DNA of 19,839 nt from assembly GCA_034433615.1 (NCBI GenBank), contig DAOUAJ010000131.1, positions 1 to 19,839 of the forward strand. Reading direction: 5' to 3'. The translations under genes and the position numbers were made by a program. Below the pieces are notes generated by a model, which saw only the letters and a program-made list of their open reading frames with translations, was not told the DNA's origin and searched no databases. Below are positions 7,160 through 13,075 of this stretch, one piece after another. Numbering within the stretch: position 1 is the first letter of the stretch; every line of letters starts with the position of its first letter. Origin of the DNA: DAOUAJ01 sp034433615 (GTDB lineage: Bacteria; Chloroflexota; Anaerolineae; DUEN01).

Positions 7160-7183
7160 TTCACGACACAAAAGTGTCGTGAA
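7160..7183. repeat. Perfect 10-bp hairpin in the spacer 7047-7268
   Basis: TTCACGACAC (7160-7169) and GTGTCGTGAA (7174-7183) pair perfectly around AAAA. A second short stem (TTCCCG / CGGGAA, about 7202-7225) follows. The rest of the 222-bp spacer between the small paralog gene and the TA patch shows no convincing gene. It could mark the boundary of the inserted patch or act as a terminator for the upstream minus-strand genes, though it has no clear U-tract. Confidence 0.6.
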
Positions 7184-7268
7184 GCACGCCATTTTGGGGA
7201 TGCTTCCCGTAATAACTGTGTCGGGAATCCAGGGGAGAACGTCTCTTTTTCAGTATCCAAGATGCCGG

Positions 7269-7541
7269 TCACGCTAACGCGTCCGTCAGGTCCTTCTCCC
7301 GCAGCATGCGCCGCTTCCAGGTGGAAATCTGGGGCACCACGTAGGGCAACAGACGCAGGCTGTAGTAGGGCGGCAGGATAGGGACACCCAGCAGGTCGCC
7401 CATGGTGATGAGAATGAATAAATGCTCCATGCTGCCGCGCGTCTTCAGGGCATAGCGCGCCATATCATGGCCGGCCATGCCGTACAAGATGCTTTTGAAG
7501 CTGTCCAGAAGGCCTGGTTTCTTGAGTTGTTCCTCTGGCAT
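7269..7541 (-). CDS. Small conserved protein of unknown function, paralog 1
   Basis: I do not recognise this 90-residue family. Starting at the ATG at 7541 (AAAGGA upstream), it reads MPEEQLKKPGLLDSFKSILYG, then a charged stretch, then a hydrophobic segment LFILITMGDLLGVPILPPYY and a basic tail LRLLPYVVPQISTWKRRML-REKDLTD. It shares LFIL--GDLLGVP-LPPYY, LRLLPYV-P-I--W-R-MLREKDLTD and SILYG/DILYG with the gene immediately upstream at 7623-7916, so the two are tandem duplicates. The hydrophobic core may be a membrane-associating or protein-binding segment. It lies in the same-strand run as the thioredoxin-like gene and the ArsA-like ATPases. An in-frame upstream ATG at 7592 is less likely because it lies inside a palindromic repeat. 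Confidence 0.75.
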   Translation of the reverse strand: MPEEQLKKPGLLDSFKSILYGMAGHDMARYALKTRGSMEHLFILITMGDLLGVPILPPYYSLRLLPYVVPQISTWKRRMLREKDLTDALA

Positions 7542-7570
7542 AGGATGGTCCTTTCTGTCCAAAACGTAAA

Positions 7571-7621
7571 ACGTAATGCGTAAAGATCTCACGTTTTAGT
7601 ATTACGTCTTACGCATTACGT
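7571..7621. repeat. Inverted repeat, 13-bp perfect arms
   Basis: Arms 7571-7583 and 7609-7621 (ACGTAATGCGTAA and its complement) are perfect, with a 25-nt loop, in the gap between the tandem paralogs. The 'acgtaatgcgtaa' word recurs in degenerate form near 18295-18320, so it belongs to a dispersed intergenic family in this genome. Confidence 0.75.
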
Positions 7622-7622
7622 C

Positions 7623-7916
7623 CTACGTCACTTCCTGATCGCACAAATCGGTCAGGTCCTTCTCCCGTAACATGCTGCGCCGCCAGCCGGTGATGTTCGG
7701 TATCACGTAGGGCAGCAGGCGCAGGGTATAGTATGGCGGCAACACCGGCACGCCCAGCAGATCGCCGAATACAACCAAAATGAACAGGTACTCAAGCTGA
7801 GCCCGCTCTTTGCGCAAGTCGCGTACCATTTCATAGACGGTCGCGCCGTAGAGGATGTCGCAGAGCACGACAGCGATACGGCGCAAGGGTTCGGAACATG
7901 AAGCCACGAAGAACAT
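7623..7916 (-). CDS. Small conserved protein of unknown function, paralog 2
   Basis: This is a paralog of the gene at 7269-7541, sharing LFIL--GDLLGVP-LPPYY and LRLLPYV-P-I followed by W-R-MLREKDLTD. The function is unknown. The start is uncertain: the open frame reaches 8084, but bases 7925-7990 are an intergenic palindrome and the first part reads as low-complexity Gly/Arg. An in-frame ATG at 7916 (MFFVASCSEPLRRIAV) gives 97 residues, matching the paralog's length, but has no strong ribosome-binding site. The segment LRRIAVVLCDILYG aligns with LLDSFKSILYG of paralog 1. It follows the thioredoxin-like gene on the same strand. Confidence 0.65.
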   Translation of the reverse strand: MFFVASCSEPLRRIAVVLCDILYGATVYEMVRDLRKERAQLEYLFILVVFGDLLGVPVLPPYYTLRLLPYVIPNITGWRRSMLREKDLTDLCDQEVT

Positions 7917-7924
7917 CAAAGGTC

Positions 7925-7993
7925 GCAAAGCGCGAAGAGCGCGAAACATAGCGCGCGGGCCTTTACGCTCTTCGTGCTTCGCGCTTTTCATGT
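7925..7993. repeat. Imperfect palindromic intergenic repeat
   Basis: AAAGCGCGAAGAGCG (about 7927-7941) faces a near-complementary CGCTCTTCG-tg-CTTCGCGCTTT at about 7968-7989. Such 'cgcgaagagcgcgaa' palindromes look like a dispersed spacer element. It lies across the uncertain 5' end of the 7623-7916 gene. Confidence 0.55.
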
Positions 7994-8020
7994 CACTGCG
8001 CGTCTTCGCGATCCACATCT

Positions 8021-8401
8021 TCACCTGCCTACCATCACCGCGCCCGCCGTCTCTACCGCCCGTTCCAACGCCGCGATGTCCCAACCCACGACTTTCGTCT
8101 TGCCGTTCACCACAAAGGTCGGATACCGCCGTGTCGCGTGACGTACCGCCTTAACCAGCCCCTGCAGGGAGCGCGGATCGTACACGCGAATCACAACCTG
8201 CCCGCGGTAGCGGCTGGAAAGGTCGAAGATGAGCGCTGAGAGGCGCTCGAAATCCGCCCGCCACTCAGGGGGCAGGTCATCCAACCCGCGCACGGGTGGA
8301 GCCTGCTCCAACTCTGCGCGCGCCATCAGCAGCTCACAGGAGGCACACAGGCCCCACCCCTCAGGCACAGGTGCGATCACGTCAACCTGAACCGTCGGCA
8401 T
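8021..8401 (-). CDS. Thioredoxin-like small protein with CASC motif
   Basis: This 126-residue protein has a thioredoxin-like layout: a first beta strand (TVQVDVIAPV), then GWGLCASCELLMARAEL with a CxxC pair at residues 19 and 22 at the start of the first helix, a middle strand QVVIRVYDPRSLQGLVKAVRH, and RYPTFVVNGKTKVVGWD with the cis-Pro position before a strand. It ends in an ALERAVE helix. This suggests a cytosolic redox-active or metal-binding thioredoxin-fold protein; there is no signal peptide. The ATG at 8401 is preferred because the open frame upstream (to 8557) runs through a perfect inverted repeat and into the cstA gene. The Shine-Dalgarno sequence is weak (GGGGCG). It sits between cstA and the tandem small paralogs on the same strand. 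Confidence 0.78.
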   Translation of the reverse strand: MPTVQVDVIAPVPEGWGLCASCELLMARAELEQAPPVRGLDDLPPEWRADFERLSALIFDLSSRYRGQVVIRVYDPRSLQGLVKAVRHATRRYPTFVVNGKTKVVGWDIAALERAVETAGAVMVGR

Positions 8402-8424
8402 CACGCCCCGTCGGCACCTTCTTT

Positions 8425-8481
8425 GCCACGAATTACACGAATCTCTCGAATCTGGGAGGCGGAGTTCGTGTAATTCGTGGC
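8425..8481. repeat. Inverted repeat, 17-bp perfect arms
   Basis: Arms 8425-8441 and 8465-8481 are perfect complements with a 23-nt loop. The element fills nearly all of the gap between the cstA stop (8488) and the thioredoxin-like start (8401). On RNA it would form a strong hairpin that could attenuate or stabilise the downstream transcript; there is no U-tract. Confidence 0.85.
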
Positions 8482-8487
8482 TACCCG

Positions 8488-10251
8488 TCACGCCTTCGCG
8501 CCGGCCCTGGCCAGGGCGGCTGCACTGTAACGCCGCAACGCTTGCACACCATCCCACGCCAGGAACAACGCCGCAACCACCAGGATCAAAGCCACCAGGC
8601 CGATGATCACTTGCGCCGCGGTAAACTGGCCCACGTTGGCGATCTTGTTGGCCACAGGGTCAGCGGTCTTGGGCAGGTTGATGAAGAACGCCTCGTAGGC
8701 CTTGTAAAGCAGCGCGCCGATGGTCGTCACGAACATGAAGACGAAGGGGATCAGCGTCCAGAGATACTGCTTCCCCCTCGACATCAACCACGCCGTGATG
8801 AGCAACAGCGCCAGCGAGGCCATGAGCTGATTGGCCGCGCCGAACACTGCCCAGATCTGCAGGAACGGCACAACCCAGATCAGTAGCAGGGTCAGCAGCA
8901 GCGCAATCACGGTGCCGACGTGCACGTTGCGGATCGCCGGGAAGCGGTCGCCCAGTGCCTCGGCGCTGGCCACGCGCATGAAGCGCACCACCAGGTACAT
9001 GATGGTCAACGCCATCAGGGTCAGGAACACCGAGCCGTAAGCGGTGCCGAACTCCTTGGACAGCCCCCACTGGTTCATGAAGGTGGCTAGGCCGACCGAA
9101 AAGACTTTGGCCGCCGCCGCACCACCGCCGGCATCCAGATACCCCTGGTAGCTACCGAAGGCCACTGTCGCGGTGAGGAAGGCAACGGTGGCGAAGATCA
9201 TCTCCAGGAACATGGCCCCGCCGCCCACGTAGAGCGCGTCGGTCTCCTTCTCGAGCTGCCGCGCCGTGCCCGAAGAGGACACCAGGCTATGCCAGCCGGA
9301 GATCGCGCCGCAGGCAATGGTCACGAAGAGCATGGGCCACAGCGGGCCGATGCCGATCGTCCACTTGGTGTAGGCGGGGAAGTCCCCCATGCCGGGGTGC
9401 CAGATCAACAGGCCAAGGATGCCGCCCAGGATGCCCAGGAAGACGATCCAGAACGACACATAGTTGATCGGCTGCGCCCAGCGCCAGATCGGCAGCACCG
9501 CGCCGAAGTAGCAGATGATGATCACCAACAGGCTGCCGATGAACTTGGCCTGCGTCACCTGGAGGAAAAGCACCGGGCTGGCCTGCCCCTCGGCCGTGCC
9601 GAAGATGGCATTAAACAGGTTCTGGGCGAACGGCAGCGTCCCGATCCAGATCCCCAGGAAGGCCAGTACGACTGTGACCACCGATGTGAGGATGATATCC
9701 TGCTTCCACTTGTAGGTCATCTGGCCGGCCAGCAAGCCCACCAGGATCACGATGATCACACCCAGCGGAACGGCCGGGTTCGTGAGGAGGCTGAAGCCGA
9801 CCTGCACGCCGAACGCGCCCATGATGAGCCACAGGTAGAAGTAGATGAACGTGATGAGGATCAGACGGGAGCGGGGGGAGATCAGCCGATAGCTGAGAGC
9901 GCCGAACGATTGACCCTCTTCACGCACCCCCATGATGATGCTGGAATAGTCCTGCACCCAGCCAATGAAGAAGGTGCCGAGTACGATCCACAGCAGGGCC
10001 GGCAACCAGCCCCACTGGACCGCGATGATCGGGCCCAGGATCGGGCCCAGCGCGGCGATGGACTTGAACTGGTAGCCGAAAAGGACGTTCCGATTGGCCG
10101 GCGTAAAGTCAACGCCGTCCATGTACATCTTGGCCGGTGTCGTTTTTTGGTCATCCGGCTGAATCACCGTCCTGTTGATGGTCCTGGCATACCAGCCGTA
10201 TCCGAGGGCAATGGCCACGCCACCAATGAGCAAAGCAACGATCGCGTTCAT
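8488..10251 (-). CDS. cstA: CstA-family carbon starvation / pyruvate-peptide transporter
   Basis: This 587-residue polytopic inner-membrane protein belongs to the CstA family, whose characterised members import pyruvate or peptides. The N-terminus shows GYGWYARTINRTVIQPDD and TPAKMYMDGVDFTPANRNVLF, then FKSIAALGPILGPIIAVQWGW and IGWVQDYSSIIMGVREEGQSF, all diagnostic. Many hydrophobic segments follow, with the GWHSLVSSSGTARQLEKE loop in the middle and NQLMASLALLLITAWL near the end. It is shorter than E. coli CstA (about 700 residues), mainly at the C-terminus. The ATG at 10251 follows AGGAGG. A strong promoter lies about 230 bp upstream, and the intervening leader carries four hairpin repeats. 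It heads the long minus-strand gene run. Confidence 0.95.
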   Translation of the reverse strand: MNAIVALLIGGVAIALGYGWYARTINRTVIQPDDQKTTPAKMYMDGVDFTPANRNVLFGYQFKSIAALGPILGPIIAVQWGWLPALLWIVLGTFFIGWVQDYSSIIMGVREEGQSFGALSYRLISPRSRLILITFIYFYLWLIMGAFGVQVGFSLLTNPAVPLGVIIVILVGLLAGQMTYKWKQDIILTSVVTVVLAFLGIWIGTLPFAQNLFNAIFGTAEGQASPVLFLQVTQAKFIGSLLVIIICYFGAVLPIWRWAQPINYVSFWIVFLGILGGILGLLIWHPGMGDFPAYTKWTIGIGPLWPMLFVTIACGAISGWHSLVSSSGTARQLEKETDALYVGGGAMFLEMIFATVAFLTATVAFGSYQGYLDAGGGAAAAKVFSVGLATFMNQWGLSKEFGTAYGSVFLTLMALTIMYLVVRFMRVASAEALGDRFPAIRNVHVGTVIALLLTLLLIWVVPFLQIWAVFGAANQLMASLALLLITAWLMSRGKQYLWTLIPFVFMFVTTIGALLYKAYEAFFINLPKTADPVANKIANVGQFTAAQVIIGLVALILVVAALFLAWDGVQALRRYSAAALARAGAKA

Positions 10252-10325
10252 CCTTCACCCCTCCTGAGGGTTACACCCGAATGCTTCGGGTCCTCGCAAA
10301 ATGGATCAAGCCGACCGGACCAACT

Positions 10326-10470
10326 GGCCCATTCGGGCCACAAGCAGGCGAATCCAGCTCTCTCTTCCGTCAGCACCTCCTTTCCTTTGGCCCATTCGGG
10401 CCACAAGCGGCCCATTCGGGCTACAAGCGGCACTTCCCAACGCACCCAAATGGCCCATTCAGGCTACAAG
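10326..10470 (-). repeat. Four copies of a 19-bp hairpin repeat in the cstA leader
   Basis: Copies lie at 10326-10344, 10389-10407, 10409-10427 and 10452-10470, with plus-strand sequence GGCCCATTCGGGCCACAAG. The first two are perfect 5-bp stems (GGCCC/GGGCC) with a GAAT loop on the cstA mRNA. The third and fourth differ by one and two bases in the stem. All lie between the promoter and the ribosome-binding site of cstA. Spacing is irregular (44, 1 and 24 bp between copies). Confidence 0.85.
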
Positions 10471-10482
10471 TTGATATGTACA

Positions 10483-10512
10483 ATTGTAGCACGAAAGAAA
10501 CCACAAAGTCAA
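10483..10512 (-). promoter_or_regulatory. Sigma-70-type promoter for cstA
   Basis: On the minus strand, TTGACT (10512-10507) is followed by 18 bp and TACAAT (10488-10483), with TG one base before the -10 (extended -10). Expected transcription start is near 10476, giving a leader of about 225 nt that includes all four hairpin repeats. Confidence 0.75.
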
Positions 10513-10541
10513 GCATGAAAAATCTGCATCTCTGCGTCTGT

Positions 10542-10570
10542 TTGACATTCGTAGCACTGCTGGGTATCAT
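10542..10570 (+). promoter_or_regulatory. Sigma-70-type promoter for the M50 protease gene
   Basis: TTGACA (10542-10547), a 17-bp spacer and TATCAT (10565-10570). It is divergent from the cstA promoter, with -35 boxes about 30 bp apart, so a shared regulator is possible. The leader before the TTG at 10706 is about 130 nt. Confidence 0.72.
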
Positions 10571-10588
10571 AAGCATAGGTGCTAGGGC

Positions 10589-10679
10589 GCGGAGGGGCAC
10601 GGAAGACAGGAAGACACAGGGAGAGGGAGACGTGGAGACTGTCCCCTCTTTGCTTGTCTCCTCGTCTCCTCCGCTCCCC
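10589..10679. repeat. Purine/pyrimidine-strand palindrome in the M50 leader
   Basis: The inner arms 10626-10639 and 10656-10669 match at 13 of 14 positions; outer bases GCGGAG (10589-10594) and CTCCGC (10669-10674) can extend the fold. The left side is almost all purine and the right side almost all pyrimidine. Bases 10666-10679 are an exact 14-nt reverse-complement match to 14379-14392 inside the histidine kinase gene. Confidence 0.6.
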
Positions 10680-10705
10680 CGCTCAAATTTATTAAGGAGA
10701 GCACG

Positions 10706-11803
10706 TTGACTATTCTCTCTGCAGCGACAGACTGGGAGTTAGCCGAGCGACTACGACAGGCGGTTGCTGACGTTTTTCAGGTGGAGGACGTGACGTTGGG
10801 AAGCGGGCGGCCAGAAATGATACGATTGCGCGGCCACCTGCGGGTTGATTCTCAGCAAGCCTATGCCATTGTCTCCGAGCGTTTCCGAATGCTCGGCTTC
10901 ACCGCCCTCTTCCGCCGAGACGGCCATACAGAGACGATCATCGCCGCGCCGGGGGCAATCTCAGCCGGCGTTTCTGCTCGCCCCTGGGTGCCGGCCATTT
11001 TACTGGTGCTGACCCTGGCATCTGTGCTTTACATCGGGGCGCTGATGGATCCAATGCCCGACGGCCGTATCCGTCTGTGGAACGGACTCCCTTTCGCGAT
11101 CAGCCTGATCGCCATTCTGAGTAGCCACGAGTTAGGACATTACTTTGCGGCCCGGCGCGTGGGCACGCCGGTGACGCTGCCCTATTTTATCCCGATGCCT
11201 ATGCCGCCCTTCGGCACGTTAGGAGCTTTCATCCAAATGAAGGGGCCTTCCCGTGATCGGCGAGCGTTGCTGACCATCGCGGTCGCCGGCCCGCTCGCCG
11301 GCTTGGCCGTCGCCATTCCCGTGCTCATTCTGGGCCTGTCCCTGTCTAAAGTGGAGCCGCTCCCGGCAGGTGGCTACATGATGGAAGGCAATTCTCTCCT
11401 CTACGCGGCGTTGAAGATCATCCTTTTTGGCCGGTTTCTGCCCGGCGGCGGCCTCGATGTTTTCTTGCACCCTGTCGCCTTCGCCGGCTGGGCTGGTCTG
11501 CTGGTGACCGGCCTCAACCTGATCCCCGCCGGCCAGCTCGACGGCGGGCACATCATCTATGCGCTGCTAGGCAACCGCGCTCGCATCCTCACGATGGGAA
11601 TCATCCTGGCCTTGCTGGGGCTGGCGTGGATCTGGAATGGCTGGCTGTTGTGGGCTTTCCTCATCTTCCTGTTCAGCCGGGCCCAGGCCACCCCGCTGGA
11701 TGATGTGACGCAGTTGACCGCCGCACAACGGCTACTCGCCCTTGGGATGATGCTGCTGTTCGCCCTCGTCTTCGTGCCGATTCCGCTCACCGTGCATCCG
11801 TGA
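10706..11803 (+). CDS. M50-family (site-2 protease-type) intramembrane zinc metalloprotease
   Basis: This 365-residue membrane protein belongs to the M50 site-2 protease family, which cleaves membrane-embedded substrates. A soluble N-terminal domain (about residues 1-85) precedes the first membrane helix (WVPAILLVLTLASVLYIGAL). The zinc site is seen as SSHELGHYFAARR with H141, E142 and H145, and the third ligand as GQLDGGH with D279. The segment PYFIPMPMPPFGTLGAFIQMK and the AGPLAGL motif are typical of the bacterial/plant EGY-like branch. The start codon is TTG at 10706, chosen because AAGGAGA sits 5 bp before it. There is no PDZ domain. The PfkB-type gene follows after 57 bp. Substrate is unknown. 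Confidence 0.93.
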   Translation: MTILSAATDWELAERLRQAVADVFQVEDVTLGSGRPEMIRLRGHLRVDSQQAYAIVSERFRMLGFTALFRRDGHTETIIAAPGAISAGVSARPWVPAILLVLTLASVLYIGALMDPMPDGRIRLWNGLPFAISLIAILSSHELGHYFAARRVGTPVTLPYFIPMPMPPFGTLGAFIQMKGPSRDRRALLTIAVAGPLAGLAVAIPVLILGLSLSKVEPLPAGGYMMEGNSLLYAALKIILFGRFLPGGGLDVFLHPVAFAGWAGLLVTGLNLIPAGQLDGGHIIYALLGNRARILTMGIILALLGLAWIWNGWLLWAFLIFLFSRAQATPLDDVTQLTAAQRLLALGMMLLFALVFVPIPLTVHP

Positions 11804-11860
11804 TTTGGACTCGAGCAGACCTGAAGGGTTTGCGCCATGGGCTGATGGGAAGCCAGCACC

Positions 11861-12802
11861 ATGATCGTCACCGTGACCCCCAATCCCGCTGTAGATCGCC
11901 TCCTGTTTTTTGAGAATTTCACCTGGGGACAGCGGATGCAGGTTCACCGCGCAGCCTGGGGGCCGGGCGGCAAGGGAACGGACGGCGCCTGCATCGTGGC
12001 CGAACTGGGACGGCCGTGTCGGGCGATCGCGCTGTCTGCTGGCCCCTCAGGCGAGCAGTTGGCGGAGATCCTGCGCGCGGCCGGCGCGACGCCCGATTTC
12101 GTGCCGGCAGGCGGGGCCACGCGCGTCAACTACATCCTGATCGACACAGCTCGCGGACAACAGGCTACGTTGACTACCGACGCCCTGGAGGTATCGCCGG
12201 AGCAACTGGCCGCGTTCGAGGCGCGGGTGCTCGAAGCCCTGGACGGGTGCACCTGCCTCTGGCTGGGCGGGCCGATGCCGTCCGGGGTGCCGCAAGACCT
12301 GCACGCCCGCTTCATTCGGGAGGCCAAGGCGCGCGGCATCCCCACGATCCTGGACGCGCGAGGGGAAGCGCTTCGGCTGGGCGCGGCGGAGCATCCCACG
12401 GTGCTCAAGCCCAACCAGTACGAGCTGGCTGAGCTGGTGGAACGAGTGCCGGAGGAGCCTGCTGCCCTGGCCGAGGTGCTGGCCGGGCTGTTGGGAAACG
12501 GGACGGAACTGGCGATGGTCACCCTGGGAGAGCGGGGCGCGGTCGCCGTGACCGCTTCCCATCGGTGGTACTTGCCGCCGCTCCAGGTGCCGGTGGTCAA
12601 CTCCGCTGGCGCGGGCGACGGCATGGCCGCAGCGCTGGCCATCGGCCTGAGCGAGGGTTGGCTCTGGGAGGAAAGCCTGCGTCTGGCCGTGGCGACCGCC
12701 GCCGCGGTGGTGATGACCCCCGGCACAGCCGAGTGTCACAAGGCCGATGTGGACCGCCTCCTGCCACAGGTGCGGCTGGAGGCCCTGGCGCTATGCTTTT
12801 AG
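11861..12802 (+). CDS. PfkB-family sugar(-phosphate) kinase, 1-phosphofructokinase type
   Basis: This 313-residue cytosolic kinase belongs to the PfkB/ribokinase superfamily, in the 1-phosphofructokinase/tagatose-6-phosphate kinase branch. It starts MIVTVTPNPAVDR, as FruK/LacC-type enzymes do. The substrate-loop motif GPGGKGTDGACIVAELG (residues 35-51) departs from the usual GGKGINVA, with Thr-Asp in place of Ile/Thr-Asn. LGGPMPSGVP, VLKPNQYELAEL and VTLGERGAV follow, and the ATP-site NSAGAGDGMAAAL carries the catalytic Asp at 253. Length is normal. No PTS fructose components are nearby, so the substrate is uncertain. It is co-directional with the protease gene; its Shine-Dalgarno is weak. 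Confidence 0.9.
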   Translation: MIVTVTPNPAVDRLLFFENFTWGQRMQVHRAAWGPGGKGTDGACIVAELGRPCRAIALSAGPSGEQLAEILRAAGATPDFVPAGGATRVNYILIDTARGQQATLTTDALEVSPEQLAAFEARVLEALDGCTCLWLGGPMPSGVPQDLHARFIREAKARGIPTILDARGEALRLGAAEHPTVLKPNQYELAELVERVPEEPAALAEVLAGLLGNGTELAMVTLGERGAVAVTASHRWYLPPLQVPVVNSAGAGDGMAAALAIGLSEGWLWEESLRLAVATAAAVVMTPGTAECHKADVDRLLPQVRLEALALCF

Positions 12803-13075
12803 CCGGTGCCCGGGTCTATGAACAGTCCAGGCGGCGCGTTTTGCCTGTCCCCGCTTGTGCTGGGGTGCCTTCTGTGCGGAGGCGCGGAGGTGCAGAGGTG
12901 CAGAGGTGAAGATCTTCCCTGCACCTGTGCTCTTTTGCTCCCCTGCTCCCCCGCTCCCCTGCACAAGGGGGCAGGCTGGCCGACAGGCCAGGGAACCGCC
13001 GCCTGGACCGCCATGATCTGCATCGGTAGGGAGTGAAAAGGTGAGTCAGAACGAACTTAACATAACACAGGGGGG
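12803..13075. other. 273-bp spacer with G/A-rich repeats and small hairpins
   Basis: No gene is supported here. The spacer holds an 8-bp inverted repeat (12896-12903 with 12919-12926) within a 'gaggtgcag' tandem, a run of 'gctcccc' units at about 12935-12960, and a 6-bp stem with GACA loop (12976-12981 with 12986-12991). Confidence 0.6.

Noticed and set aside
8021..8557. Longer 178-residue version of the thioredoxin-like protein
   Set aside because: The extra N-terminus reads through the 17-bp inverted repeat and into the cstA coding region; the ATG at 8401 starts the recognisable fold.
10248..10445. 65-residue minus-strand open frame with LWPEWA repeats
   Set aside because: The apparent peptide repeats come from translating the 19-bp hairpin repeat; it overlaps the cstA start and has no supporting start signal.
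10326..10470. CRISPR array
   Set aside because: Only four 19-bp units with spacers of 44, 1 and 24 bp and no cas genes; they are short hairpins in a leader.
10252..10476. T-box or other known riboswitch in the cstA leader
   Set aside because: No T-box AGGGTGGNACCGCG element and no other known core motif could be found; the repeats are the only clear structure.
9289..10518. 409-residue plus-strand open frame opposite cstA
   Set aside because: Antisense shadow in high-GC DNA; His/Asp/Arg/Gln-rich with no domain, while the minus frame is a clear CstA.
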